From: Lithodes maja
Lineage: Eukaryota; Arthropoda; Malacostraca; Decapoda; Lithodidae
DNA length: 64,000 bases
Assembly (NCBI GenBank): GCA_037953745.1
Contig: JBAKBP010001596.1
Coordinates: 1-64,000, forward strand
Direction: 5' to 3'
Positions 20,266 to 31,398 of this stretch are shown here, in pieces. The notes under the pieces were generated by a model that searched no databases, was not told the origin of the DNA, and worked only from the letters and a program-made list of their open reading frames with translations. Within the stretch, counting starts at the first letter, position 1, and each line of letters begins with the position of its first letter. The position numbers were made by a program, and so were the translations under genes.

Positions 20266-20790
20266 TGTGTGTGTAAGTGTTGGTGTTGTCCGGTGGAAGT
20301 ATATGTGTGTGTGTAAGTGTTGGTGTTGTCCGGTGGAAGTATATGTGTGTGTGTGTGTAAGTGTTGGTGTTGTCCGGTGGAGGTATATGTGTGTGTGTAA
20401 GTGTTGGTGTTGTCCGGTGGAAGTATATGTGTGTGTGTAAGTGTTGGTGTTGTCCGGTGGAAGTATATGTGTGTGTGTAAGTGTTGGTGTTGTCCGGTGG
20501 AAGTATATGTGTGTGTAAGTGTTGGTGTTGTCCGGTGGAAGTATATGTGTGTGTGTAAGTGTTGGTGTTGTCCGGTGGAAGTATATGTGTGTGTGTAAGT
20601 GTTGGTGTTGTCCGGTGGAAGTATATGTGTGTGTGTAAGTGTTGGTGTTGTCCGGTGGAAGTATATGTGTGTGTGTAAGTGTTGGTGTTGTCCGGTGGAA
20701 GTATATGTGTGTGTGTAAGTGTTGGTGTTGTCCGGTGGAAGTATATGTGTGTGTGTAAGTGTTGGTGTTGTCCGGTGGAAGTATATGTCT
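20266..20790. repeat. 40-bp minisatellite, 13 copies
   Basis: Units contain TGGTGTTGTCCGGTGGAAGT followed by ATATG, a short (TG)n and TAAGTGT. Differences are mainly in the TG length. On the minus strand the array is open in more than one frame, and one frame is continuous with the LINE RT C-terminus. Confidence 0.97.
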
Positions 20791-21906
20791 ATGCTGTTTA
20801 TCGTGCAACAACTTAAGGCTGTCTTCTTCAAACTTCTTTCTTCGTCTCTCTTCCAATGATTCCAAATTTAATAACTCCAAAGCAGACTCGTAATTTATAT
20901 AACTAGGTCCTACTGAAATTCTACAGAATATTTTTTGTATTCTCTCAATATAATTTACTTCTGCGTGTGTGAGTGACGAACACCAAACCGTCGATGCATA
21001 TTCAAGTACAGGCCTAATATAACAACAATAATAATTCTTTAAATCAGACAAATTAGCCTTAAAAAGTTTCAATTTACTAACTGCAAAAATTCGTTTACTT
21101 GCACGCTAGACAATATACTTGGTGTTCGCCTTCCACTGAAGGTTACTCGAAATAATAACACCCAACAGCTTCATCTCATTAACAAATGGAACAGATTCAT
21201 TACCTAAACTAACAGCATTTACATTTGTCTTAATTTTCTGAAAGTCCACTAACATTAATTTCGACTTCCTTCCATTTATTTTCATGTTGTTCTCGTTAGA
21301 CCAATGATCGATCTTATTGGCTTGCTCCTGACATTTTGGTATATGTGTACTGTTATATGCACAAGCAAAAGTAATGTCATCCACGAATTTACACTGAACA
21401 TCTTCATCCAAACCGGCACTATTTATATGATTATTAAAAATACGAGGTCCCAGTACGGTACCCTGCGGAACACCACATGTAGTGGTGTGCTCCTCAGAGG
21501 TAGCACCACTATAACATACAACCTGACCACGAGATGTAAGGAAAGAAGACATCCAAGGAACTAGTTCAGGTCTCATGCCATTATGAAGTAAATGTCTCAT
21601 TGCTATTGTGTTGTCTACTCGGTCAAATGCTTTTGAAAAATCAATGCTAAGCACAGCTACACATTCTCCCCTAATGTCAGTCGTTTTAAAAAGAAAATTC
21701 ATTAAGTACAATAAATAATGGGTGGTAGAAGTATTTTTCCGATTACCAAACTGATATGGATCAAGGTTTACCTGTGTGTCATCACGCACCCAAGATGCAA
21801 CAAACTTCTCGGCAATACGTGCAAAAATTGATGTTATAGTCACTGGTCGAAGATCATTACAAGTTTCGGGTTTGGGAATCTTGGGCAAGGGAGTGATTAA
21901 GCCACG
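20790..21906 (-). pseudogene. non-LTR reverse transcriptase
   Basis: On the minus strand: GLITPLPKIPKPETCNDLRP, DPYQFGNRKNTSTTHYLLYL, LSIDFSKAFDRVDN (catalytic Asp), CGVPQGTVLGPRIFNNHINS, then KFVDDITFACAY (FVDD active site) and NEMKLLGVIISSNLQW. A stop near 21106 splits off the C-terminal part (IRPVLEYASTVWCSSLTHAE, IERIQKIFCR, LESLEERRRKKFE). The N-terminal endonuclease is missing. The clade is not certain; the short ATT tail fits I-like elements. Confidence 0.82.
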
Positions 21907-22300
21907 TTTCTGTGCGTGTGATTGTGTGTGTGTGTGTGAGAGAGATTGTGTGTGTGTGTGTGAGAGAGATTGTGTGTGTGTGTGTGATTGTGGGTGTGTG
22001 TGTGTGTGTGGTGTGCATAGAAGCGACGTATAGGTAAGATATATCCATGTTTGTATTTGTCCGTGCGAGTGTGTGAGAAAGAGAGGAGAGAGAGTATCCG
22101 CAGAACCGTATTATAAGCAAGATATAGTCCTATTCAGTGTGTGTGTGTGTGTGTGTGTGAAGAGGAACGAAAAGGGGAATGTGAAGCAGAAACAGAGGAG
22201 AAGAAGAAGAAGTACAAGTACAAGTACAAGTAGAAGAAGAAGAGCAACATACACACATACAAGGAGGGTGACAGTGAAAAAAAAAAAAAAAGTGCAAAAA
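21907..22300. repeat. TG/GA microsatellites and purine-rich DNA
   Basis: (TG)n and GAGAGA blocks occupy 21913-22012, another TG run 22138-22159, an AAG/AGTACA tract 22198-22242, and an A run near 22277. I see no gene. Confidence 0.9.
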
Positions 22301-22304
22301 GGAT

Positions 22305-24525
22305 AGGATTGTGGGAAGGATACAGTTAGAAACGATAGAAGTGGAAGGGTGGATTGTGGGAAGGATACAGTTAGAAAGGATAGAAGTGGAAGGGTGGATT
22401 ATGGGAAGGATACAGTTAGAAAGGATAGAAGTGGAAGGGTGGATTATGGGAAGGATACAGTTAGAAATGATAGAAGTGGAAGGGTGGATTATGGGAAGGA
22501 TACAGTTAGTAAGGATAGAAGTGGAAGGGTGGATTATGGGAAGGATACAGTTAGAAAGGATAGAAGTGGAAGGGTGGATTATGGGAAGGATACAGATAGA
22601 AAGGATAGAAGTGGAAGGGTGGATTATGGGAAGGATACAGTTAGAAAGGATAGAAGTGGAAGGGTGGATAATGGGAATGGTTCAGTTAGAAAGGATAGAA
22701 GTGGAAGGGTGGATTATGGGAAGGATACAGTTAGAAAGGATAGAAGTGGAAGGGTGGATTATGGGTAGGATACAGTTAGAAAGGATAGAAGTGGAAGGGT
22801 GGATTATGGGAAGGATACAGTTAGAAAGGATAGAAGTAGAAGGGTGGATTGTGGGAAGGATACAGTTAGAAAGGATAGAAGTGGAAGGGTGGATTGTGGG
22901 AAGGATACAGTTAGAAAGGATAGAAGTGGAAGGGTGGATTATGGGAAGGATACAGTTAGAAAGGATAGAAGTGGAAGGGTGGATTATGGGAAGGATACAG
23001 TTAGAAAGGATAGAAGTGGAAGGGTGGATTATGGGAAGGATACAGTTAGAAAGGATAGAAGTGGAAGGGTGGATAATGGGAAGGATACAGTTAGAAGGAT
23101 AGAAGTGGGAGGGTGGATTATGGGAAGGATACAGTTAGAAAGGATAGAAGTGGAAGGGTGGATTATGGGAAGGATACAGTTAGAAAGGATAGAAGTGGAA
23201 GGGTGGATTATGGGAAGGATACAGTTAGAAAGGATAGAAGTGGAAGGGTGGATTATGGGAATGATACAGTTAGAAAGGATAGAAGTGGAAGGATACAGTT
23301 AGAAAGGATAGCAGTGGAAGGGTGGATTATGGGAAGGATACGGTTAGAAAGAATAGGAGTGGAAGGGTGGATTATGGGAAGGTTACAGTTAGAAATGATA
23401 GAAGTGGAAGGGTGGATTATGGGAAGGATACAGTTAGAAAGGATAGAAGTGGAAGGGTGGATTATGGGAAGGATACAGTTAGAAAGGATAGAAGTGGAAG
23501 GGTGGATTATGGGAATGATACAGTTAGAAAGGATAGAAGTGGAAGGGTGGATTATGGGAAGGATACAGTTAGAAAGGATAGAAGTGGAAGGGTGGATTAT
23601 GGGAAGGATACAGTTAGAAAGGATAGAAGTGGAAGGGTGGATTATGGGAAGGATACAGTTAGAAAGGATAGAAGTGGAAGGGTGGATTATGGGAAGGATA
23701 CAGTTAGAAAGGATAGAAGTGGAAGGGTGGATTGTGGGAAAGATACAATTAGAAAGGATAGAAGTTGAAGGGTGGATTGTGGGAAGGATACGGTTAGAAA
23801 GGATAGAAGTGGAAGGGTGGATTGTGGGAAGGATATGGCTAGAAAAAATAGAAGTGGAAGGATGGATTGTGGGAAGGATACAGTTAGAAAGGATAGAAGT
23901 GGAAGGGTGGATTATGGGAAGGATACGGTTAGAAAGGATAGGAGTGGAAGGGTGGATTATGGGAAGGATACGGTTAGAAAGGATAGGAGTGGAAGGGTGG
24001 ATTATGGGAAGGATATGGTTAGAAAGGATAGAAGTGGAAGGGTGGATTGTGGGAAGGATACGGTTAGAAAGGATAGGAGTGGAAGGATGGGTTATGGGAA
24101 GGATACAGTTAGAAAGGATAGGAGTGGAAGGATGGATTATGGGAAGGATACGGTTAGAAAGGATAGGAGTGGAAGGATGGATTATGGGAAGGATACAGTT
24201 AGAAAGGATAGAAGTGGAAGGGTGGATTATGGGAAGGATACGGTTAGAAAGGATAGGAGTGGAAGGGTGGGTTATGGAAAAGATAAGGTTAGACTGGATA
24301 GGAGTGGAAGGATGGGTTATGGGAAGGATACGGTTAGAAATTATAGGAGTGGAAGGGTGGGTTAGGGGAAGGATACAGTTAGAAAGGATAGGAGTGGAAG
24401 GGTGGGTTATGGGAAGGATAAGGTTAGACTGGATAGGAGTGGAAGGATGGATTATGGGAAGGATACGGTTAGAAAGGATAGGAGTGGAAGGGTGGGTTAT
24501 GGGAAGGATGTGTTTAGAAAGGATA
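22305..24525. repeat. 45-bp minisatellite, about 49 copies
   Basis: The unit runs GGATTATGGGAAGGATACAG, then TTAGAAAGGATAGAAGTGGA, then AGGGT. The left two thirds are almost uniform. The right third (after about 23760) drifts, with GAGTGG, GGATGG and GGTTAAG variants. Because 45 is 3 x 15, long open frames appear on both strands. They have no start context or non-repeat domain, and I do not call genes. Confidence 0.97.
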
Positions 24526-24833
24526 CACATTTCCGTTGTCAATTTTAAGACCTTTCGTGCCATTTAGGTGTCGATTATTTCCTGGCGAGCGATAGCGAGC
24601 CTGACATTTTAAGAAACTGTCCCGGCCGAAAGCCGCTTCGGCCTTCGGCCGGGACATTTTTCTTCTGAAAAATGCACACATTTATCTTGAAGGGGGGTCT
24701 AGGGGGTGCTGTTTTAAGCTTGATGGAGGTCTAGAGAGTAAACTAAGAAATACAGGAATACCTGAATTAATAAAAACAAAAAAACACGGTCCGTCTCCCC
24801 TTAACTAATAGCCAAGGTTGCATGTTGTATTCA
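24526..24833. repeat. member of the GAGCGATAGCGAG repeat family
   Basis: It contains AGGTGTCGATTATTTCCTGG followed by CGAGCGATAGCGAGCC, then the hairpin listed separately and purine-rich sequence. The same phrase recurs at 25817-25856 and, inverted, at 26300-26345. The origin of the family is unknown. Confidence 0.7.
24619..24655. repeat. GC-rich hairpin
   Basis: GTCCCGGCCGAA pairs with TTCGGCCGGGAC across a short GC-rich centre. Parts of this word recur near 26516 and 26882. Confidence 0.85.
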
Positions 24834-24900
24834 TCTATCTATCTATCTATCTATTGCCGGACGCCTTACTCTCCTTACGAGGGTGGCCATACACACCATG
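24834..24900 (-). repeat. (ATAG)n tail with LINE-like 3' end
   Basis: CTATCTATCTAT is followed by TGCCGGACGCC and GGGTGGCCA. This resembles the 3' end of the minus-strand RTE-like LINE at 44158-44217. It is probably a short LINE tail. Confidence 0.45.
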
Positions 24901-25095
24901 CCCCCAAGCGGACCTACAGTACTCCCAGTAAGAGAGACAACCCGAGCCAGTTAAGTGAAGGACTTACAGGATTGACCACTCAATTTAGGATCCGTCCGAC
25001 TCCGAGGCCCTCTGTGTATCTTGTTAGCACTATTTTTCTACAGTGGTGTTCGGCTAATCTATCCACTAACCTGCCTTACATTTAGGTAAGCAGTA

Positions 25096-25226
25096 CGGAT
25101 TTGTATCAGGTTTACTCCCCTAGACAGGTTGCCAACCAAGGCTGACGAGTCCCATCCACCCGGATTTGTATAAGGTCGTCTCCCCTAGATGAGTTGCCGA
25201 CCAAGGCTAACGAGTCCCATCCACCC
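25096..25226. repeat. 65-bp direct duplication
   Basis: Two adjacent units begin CGGATTTGTAT and end GACGAGTCCCATCCACC or close variants. Confidence 0.9.
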
Positions 25227-25302
25227 GGTTATCTTACCGGTAACACTAACATTATATAACCCCTTTATAATTTTAAATACATCTTCATTGTGCAGCTTTT
25301 GT

Positions 25303-25452
25303 CTTCACCTATCAAGGAAAATATGGAGCGTTTAAATAGAGTCAAGCCAATTCAAAATAAGCTCTTTTTGTCGACCATCTTCATCTATCAAGGAAAATAT
25401 GAAGTGTTTGAATAAAGTCAAGCCAATTCAAATAAAGCTTTTTCATCGACCA
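25303..25452. repeat. about 75-bp direct duplication
   Basis: Two adjacent units run from CTATCAAGGAAAATATG to AGTCAAGCCAATTCAAA. Confidence 0.9.
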
Positions 25453-25882
25453 AGAGACTAAACTACAGTAATCAGCTGAGAACTCTAGGACTTTTTCGTC
25501 ACCTAATTAATGAGGACAGAAATTCTTTGACCTAGTTCCTACTCATTAAACACTACGGTATATTATGTTGTCCTTAGTGCTAGAGACACTATTTGCACAG
25601 CATATGTGAAGTAGCTATCACACCATTAAAATGTAATAATAAATGTCATATTCCTCTGTTCACTTATTGCTTGGACAATTTGTATAATCTTGAACTTCAA
25701 GTTAAGGGGGGTCACAGTTTTTTTGTATATCTTTCTCAACTTTTCTCTCTTTCCCTGGCTTGTATCCATTCGGCCCCATTCAGCCAACTGCTTTAAGACG
25801 TTTATCCCCATCCAGGTGTCGATTTCTTCCTGGCGAGCGATAGCGAGCCAGCATTGTATATGTATATATTATATCATAGACT

Positions 25883-26045
25883 CATAGACTACAGTAGATC
25901 TAGACTGGACACGAACATAGAACTTTGCAGTAAGGGACCCAAAATCGGAGAACGAACCCCCAAGTTCGAACCTCAAAACCGCGAAAATGTGATCCTTACT
26001 GCAATGTTCCATTCGTGTCCGGTCCAGATCCAACTGTAGTCTATG
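25883..26045. mobile_element. small foldback element (MITE-like)
   Basis: CATAGACTACAGT starts the left arm and its complement ends the right arm. The arms of about 65 bp are roughly 80% complementary (including GGACACGAA and GCAGTAAGG). The total length is 163 bp with no coding capacity. The superfamily cannot be assigned. Confidence 0.7.
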
Positions 26046-26046
<1 letters not shown>

Positions 26047-26097
<51 letters not shown>

Positions 26098-26135
26098 TAT
26101 ATATATATATAGCCTACTGTATATATACTGTATAT

Positions 26136-26202
<67 letters not shown>

Positions 26203-26223
26203 CCTATATATATATTATATATT
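26047..26223. repeat. (TA)n microsatellite, interrupted
   Basis: Long TA runs are broken by AGCCTA and CTGTATA words. Confidence 0.95.
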
Positions 26224-26499
26224 TTGGTTTTGACAGCAAGCTAAATTTGTAAAAATTTTGAGAAAAAAAAAATCTCGGCGAAGCCAGATTTCTCCATACA
26301 ATGCTGGCTCGCTATCGCTCGCCAAGAAGAAATCGACACCTGGATGGGGATGAACGTCTTAAAATAGTTGGCTGAATGGGGCCGAATGGATAAAAGCCAG
26401 GGAAAGAGAGAAAAGGAGAGAAAGATAAAAAAGACGGTGACCTCCCTTTGAAACAAACAAGAACCCCCCGCCCCCTTAGAGATAAATTTGTGCCATTAT

Positions 26500-27060
26500 A
26501 TATTTGGCGAGTAATGTCCCGGTTGAAGGCCGATTCCTCTTAAGTACAGGCTCGCTATCGTTCGCCAGGAAAAACAAAATCCTAAACAGCACGAAAGGTC
26601 TTACTTAATATTGACAATGAAATGTGTCGATAGGTCTCAAAATCGCCAGTAATGGGGTAAGTCTTAAAATTCCAAAAGAAATGGGCCTAAACATGAAGCA
26701 GAAAGGGGGTCCAGAAAAAGCAAAAACCTCCCCTTAAGGGGAGATGGTTCAATTTTTGGGCGATTTTTGCATGTATTCATTATTTGTCTAGTTTCCTCCC
26801 TAGACCTCCATCAAATTTAAATAAAAACATCCATTAGATCCCCCTTCTAGATTAATTTGTATATTTTTCGGTAGAAAAATTTCCCAGCCGAAGGCCGGTT
26901 CTTCCAACATTACATGCTCACTATCGTTCGCCAGGGAAAAAATCGACACCTAAATACACGAAACGTCAAAATATTGACGAAAGGTCTTAAAATCGACTAA
27001 CTAATGGGGCAAACATCTTAACATCTGAAAACTAATGGGGCTAAACGTGAGGGAGAAAAT
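26500..27060. repeat. further diverged copies of the 24.5-kb repeat family
   Basis: The region contains CTCGCTATCGTTCGCCAGG near 26550, CTCACTATCGTTCGCCAGG near 26918, GTCCCGG and CCCAGCCGAAGGCCG words, and AATGGGGC with CTTAAAAT phrases. All relate to the sequences at 24.5-26.5 kb. No coding sequence is seen. Confidence 0.6.
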
Positions 27061-27317
27061 AGTCCAGAAAGGCCCATGTCCCCTTAAAAGAGGAAGAGAA
27101 GGGTAGGAAGGAGTTGCGTGGTATATTATCCCCCATTGTCCCTATGTTATATTATATTATTTTATATATTATCTGTTACTGATGAGGGTGGATGTGGTGC
27201 TGTCGACCACCTTGTATTTTGTTTCCTATGTTTAGGAAGGAAGGAGACAAATTGGAAAGCTGCCAGAAACAAGTTCCCCCCCCCCCCCCCAACAAAAAAA
27301 ATATATATATACTACAA

Positions 27318-28435
27318 AATACTATTCCATAATAGTATGGATAATTGGTCCCTCTTTTATGGTAAGGATGAACTGTATGCCCAGGATGGAGTACATCTCT
27401 CTCGACAAGATTGTTGTGGGGTTTTGTTAATAAACCATAGGTGTGTAAGTAAAATAGAATCCCAGCCACATGTAATTGTTAGTAATGACGAAAATTCTGA
27501 TAGAGTAGATTTTCCGTCTAGGTCTAGTAGTTCAACAGGTAATAATAAACTAGTTAAAAACAATAGAAAATTAGTTGCAAATAAAAGTAATAGGTTGAGG
27601 GTATATTATGCAAATTGTAGGAGTTTATGTAACAAAATGAATGAACTTACAGCACTTGTGAGCAAAGAAAATATAGACATAATAGCACTAACTGAAACAT
27701 GGATTAATACAGAAACCAGGCATTTTGTAGCAAAATTTGATATACCGGGATATAGTTTGTTTAAATATGACCGAACAAGTAGGAGGGGCGGGGGTATAGC
27801 AGTATTTGTCAGGAGTACATTACAAAGCTGTATTAAAGCAGGTATTAGACTAAAATTAATAATGATATGAAAGAGTTTGGGTAGAGGTTAACGAAGGTAG
27901 TGAGACCATAGTTATTGGAGTTATGTATAGACCGCCAAATATGAGTAGAAATGACGGATCATCTTTATGGGAGGAAATTAAAATAGCATCAAGGTTTAGC
28001 AATGTGTGCATTATGGGGGATTTTAATTTTCCGAATATAGATTGGCAGCATCAAGTAGGCGACTCTGACTCAAACGAGTTTATTGAAGTAGTACAAGATA
28101 GTTTTTTATTTCAATTCATAGATACGCCGACTAGAGGTAATAATATTCTCGATTTAGTTTTCAGTAACAATGAACATATGATAAATAATGTAGAAATCGG
28201 GGACCACCTAGGAAATAGTGATCACAATTCTGTGTATTTTAATTTACAATGGAGAGGTAATCCCAGAGAGAATACGACATTAATACCCGACTTTATAAAA
28301 GCCAATTATGGTGGGTTAAGAAGAGCCCTATTAACGGACCCTATGATAAAAAAATTAAGTCTATCCAGGTGTCCAATTGCGTGTACCCTATACCCCTTAT
28401 CCCTTACCCCTAGCTTAAGTCAGGAAGAGACATAA
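27318..28435 (+). pseudogene. CR1-like ORF1 end and endonuclease
   Basis: It opens with LYAQDGVHLSRQ, the last block of an SGNH esterase, followed by a linker and then RVYYANCRSLCNKMNELTAL, IIALTETWINTETR and RRGGGIAVFVR. A frameshift near 27870 is followed by GVMYRPPNMS, IMGDFNFPNIDW, TPTRGNNILDLVFS and LGNSDHNSVYF, the endonuclease catalytic stretches. The end, after ALLTDP near 28345, is replaced by unrelated low-complexity sequence up to 28438. ORF1 and ORF2 seem fused in one frame here, which may be a by-product of decay. Confidence 0.83.
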
Positions 28436-28438
28436 AAT

Positions 28439-29076
28439 TTGTTAGATACACACAATAATTTTATCAAGTCAGTATTCAATGGGCAAAATAAATATATCCC
28501 CAAAAGAACATTTAGATCAGCACAGAACCAACCAAAATGGATGAATAATAGACTATTAGGCCTACTCGGAAAAAAGATAGGAATATATAGAAAAATTAAG
28601 AAAGGCGAAATTCACCTACTTGCTTACTATCACAATTTATCAAGACAGCTCAAAAAGGATATTAGGAAAGAGAAAAGAAATTATGAAATCAAGGTTGTCA
28701 ATGACTCAAAAAATAATCCTAAAGCTTTTTACCAACTATATAAATCCAAGGTTAGAGATGTAATTGGTCCCCTTAAAACTTCGATAGGAGAAATTACAGA
28801 AAATGAATTAGAAATGTGCAGTACAATAAATAATCAATTCCTGTCCGTTTTCACAAATAAAAATTTGGCACAGTTTCCAGAAGTCCGTAAGGTATATAGC
28901 GATAGTATAGAAAATAGCTTAAGTGCGGTTACTATAAGTAGAAATTATGTGCTTAAGGAAATTGACAGACTGAAACCTCAGAAATCGCCTGGTCCGGATG
29001 AGGTATATGCTAGAGTTTTTAAATGAATGCAGAGATGAGTTAAGTTACCCATTAACATTTCTATTTAACAAGTCTA
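28439..29076 (+). pseudogene. CR1-like ORF2 linker and start of RT
   Basis: LLDTHNNFIKSVFNGQNKYI, RSAQNQPKWMNNRLLGLLGK, NPKAFYQLYKSKVRDVIGPL and KPQKSPGPDE form the usual endonuclease-to-RT linker and first RT block. A shift near 29010 leads to LNECRDELSYPLTFLFNKS, where the SINE is inserted. Confidence 0.8.
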
Positions 29077-29625
29077 GGGGAGGTGTGGTGGAGTGGTCTT
29101 GCCACTGGCCTGGTAATCCAAAGGTCCCGGGTTCAAATCCCGATGTATCAATGGGAAGATATTATTGGGATGGAATTTGTGCTGTACCTAGTATCAGTGC
29201 ATTTCCACAAGCCCACCGAAACGTCAATAAAATACCCTCATTGTTCCCTGATTAAATAGCACTGTATGAATATTCCCATATTCAAAATATGCTATAGGGG
29301 TGCAATGCCTGGTGAGTTATCTGCTCAACAGGTGGCGTTGTGTGTGTGTAAGTGTGAGAGTCCGAGTGTAGGGAGTGAGACAGTGAAGCACGGGAACGAG
29401 ATGGCTTCAGAGATGGGGTCGTTTCGGGCCATGAGTGAGCACCGTGCCTCATGTGAAGGCAAGATGGCAGGTGCTCGTTGTGCTCTAAGTGCTTCACATG
29501 TCTCACTCCCTAGACTGGAACAAGACCTCACGGGCTTCACTGTTCATTGTAAAGCGGTGAATGTTAAGGCTCTCAGCCTATGCCCGAGAGGAAGTAAGTT
29601 GGAATATAGAAAACAAAAAAAAAAA
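29077..29625 (+). mobile_element. tRNA-derived SINE (family A), copy 2
   Basis: Plus-strand copy with A box TGGTGGAGTGG at 29086-29096 and B box GGTTCAAATCC at 29130-29140, giving a pol III promoter. The body contains an internal inverted repeat (GTGAGACAGTGAAGCACG with GTGCTTCACATGTCTCAC-like bases), and an A-rich tail lies at 29608-29625. It lies in the CR1-like RT between FLFNKS and ETGLVPEAWK. The bases around the junction (AAGTCTAG and AAGTCATTAG) suggest a short target duplication. Confidence 0.9.
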
Positions 29626-30996
29626 GTCATTAGAAACCGGTTTAGTTCCAGAAGCTTGGAAGATTGCAAATGTAGTTCCGATCTTCAAAAAAGGTGATAA
29701 ATCAATAGCATCCAATTACCGTCCCATTAGTCTCACATCAATCATAGGAAAGCTACTAGAGTCAATTATTGCTAGTAAAATTAGAAACCACTTAGATACA
29801 TTTAATTTACTAAATTCTTTTCAGCATGGATTCACTCAGGGACGTTCTTGCCTTACTAATTTGCTTAGTTTGTTCTCAGAGGTGTAAGAAGCAGTAGATA
29901 ATGACAAGTCATATGATATAATATATTTAGATTTCAGTAAAGCTTTCGACAGAGTCCCTCATGAGAGATTGATGAGAAAAGTTGAGGCGCATGGAATAGG
30001 TGGGTCGTTGTTGGGATGGATTAGGTCATGGCTAATTGGTAGGAAGCAGAGAGTCAGCATAAATGGTACTAAGTCAGAGTGGGGATCAGTCAAGAGTGGT
30101 GTCCCCCAGGGATCTGTATTGGGTCCACTGTTATTTATTATATACATAAATTACCTTGATTTAGGTATAACTAGTAGGATAAGTAAATTCGCAGACGATA
30201 CCAAAATAGGGAGACCAATAGATTCAGATAGCGACATAGAGTGCCTCCAAAGGGATCTAGATACCTTACACGAATGGTCAGTAAAATGGCAGATGAATTT
30301 TAACATTGACAAATGCAAGGTATTAAAGATAGGGAAGACGAATACTAATGCAAAATATAAACTAGCTAATGCTGAATTAGAAAATCAGACTGCGAGAAAG
30401 ATTTGGGTGTGTTTGTTAGCAACGATTTGAAACCTAGAAAACAGTGTATAAGCGTACGTAACAAGGCAAACAGGATTCTAGGGTTAATCTCAAGGAGTGT
30501 GAGTAACAGAACTGCCGATGTTATCTTGAAACTTTACTTGTCATTAGTGAGACCTCATATGGATTATGCTGTCCAATGTTGGTGTCCTTATTACAGAATG
30601 GACATAGATTCGTTGGAGAGAGTACAGCGAAGAATGACAAAAATTATTCATAATATTAGAAATCTACCATATGAAGAAAGGTTAAAAAAATTAGGCTTAC
30701 ATTCGTTAGAAAGACGCAGAGTTAGAGGGGATATGATAGAAGTGTTCAAGTGGGTTAGTGGGACAAATAAAGGAGACATGAAAAATGTACTGCAGCTCAG
30801 TGATAGCGAAAGAACTCGAACAAATGGTTTCAAATTAGATCAATTTCGTTTCAGAAAAGATATTGGCAAATATTGGTTTGGTAACAGAGTTGTAGATGGG
30901 TGGAATAGGCTACCGAGTGATATAGTGGGATTAAGAACGATAGGGAGCTTTAAGATAAAATTAGATAGGCATATGGACAAAATGGGTTGGGTGTGA
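29626..30996 (+). pseudogene. CR1-like ORF2 reverse transcriptase
   Basis: ETGLVPEAWKIANVVPIFKK, DKSIASNYRPISLTSIIGK, QHGFTQGRSCLTNLLSLFSE, a stop near 29887, then YDIIYLDFSKAFDRVPHERL. Next come SGVPQGSVLGPLLFIIYINY, SKFADDTKIG (FADD), LNFNIDKCKVLKIG, a frameshift near 30405, and LGVFVSNDLKPRKQC. The C-terminus is SLERRRVRGDMIEVFKWVSG and VVDGWNRLPSDIVG, with the stop at 30994-30996. All catalytic Asp residues are visible, but the protein is broken in three places. Confidence 0.87.
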
Positions 30997-31213
30997 GGGG
31001 GATCTACCATGTGTGGGCCAATCGGTGCTCAGCAGACCCCCGTAATCTTGTGTTAATCTCTGACCGTTTTGGTGGGGTCAGTACTCAAGGTATTAGTGAG
31101 TTGGGCCTATAATTGGGCCTAGTAATTGGGGTTGGGTGTGACAGGGATCTGGCTTGTATGGGCCGATCGGCTTTTTGAAGACTCCCATTTCCTTATGTTC
31201 TTATGTTCTTATA

Positions 31214-31250
31214 CAGTATATATACAGTATAATGTATATATATATATACT

Positions 31251-31293
<43 letters not shown>

Positions 31294-31304
31294 TATATAA
31301 AAAA

Positions 31305-31346
<42 letters not shown>

Positions 31347-31347
31347 A

Positions 31348-31398
<51 letters not shown>

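Larger units (their letters stand above)
19630..21906 (-). mobile_element. non-LTR retrotransposon with ATT-repeat tail, expanded by two minisatellites
   Basis: Minus-strand RT coding runs from about 21906 to 20790. The C-terminal coding and 3' end then contain two tandem arrays. The element finishes with AAATAAACC then ATTATTATTAT at about 19632-19655. The reading after both arrays (NYEQETF, KTNVTPRNTKTVPFHR) looks like the rest of the LINE tail, so the arrays grew inside the element. The 5' end is truncated at a TG microsatellite. Confidence 0.78.
25706..26448. repeat. long inverted repeat, about 155-bp arms
   Basis: The left arm 25706-25858 and right arm 26290-26448 are reverse complements at roughly 90% by eye. 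Shared words include ATTCGGCCCCATTCAGCCAA, CCATCCAGGTGTCGATTTCT and GCGAGCGATAGCGAGCCAGC. The 430-bp centre holds a foldback element and a TA microsatellite. No ORF is supported. Confidence 0.88.
27318..31213 (+). mobile_element. CR1-like LINE copy 2, 5' truncated, split by a SINE
   Basis: It carries the end of an SGNH ORF1, endonuclease, RT and a 3' untranslated region ending in TTATGTTC octamer repeats (about 31190-31213). Short 3' octamer repeats are typical of the CR1 group. The SINE at 29077-29625 sits inside the RT. Several frameshifts and stops are present. It differs clearly from the copy at 14.5-18.8 kb, so it is a different subfamily. Confidence 0.87.

Noticed and set aside
19826..20831. 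Open frames in the 33-bp and 40-bp arrays on both strands
   Set aside because: Repeat units without stops keep several frames open; only the LINE part upstream is real coding remnant.
22311..24567. Long open frames (up to 484 codons plus and 436 codons minus)
   Set aside because: They are produced by a 45-bp (15-codon) minisatellite; the translations are pure repeats with no other domain.
27118..27317. Start of the CR1-like frame at 27118
   Set aside because: The first part is AT-rich and poly(C) sequence unrelated to LINE proteins; similarity starts only near the SGNH DGVHLS block.
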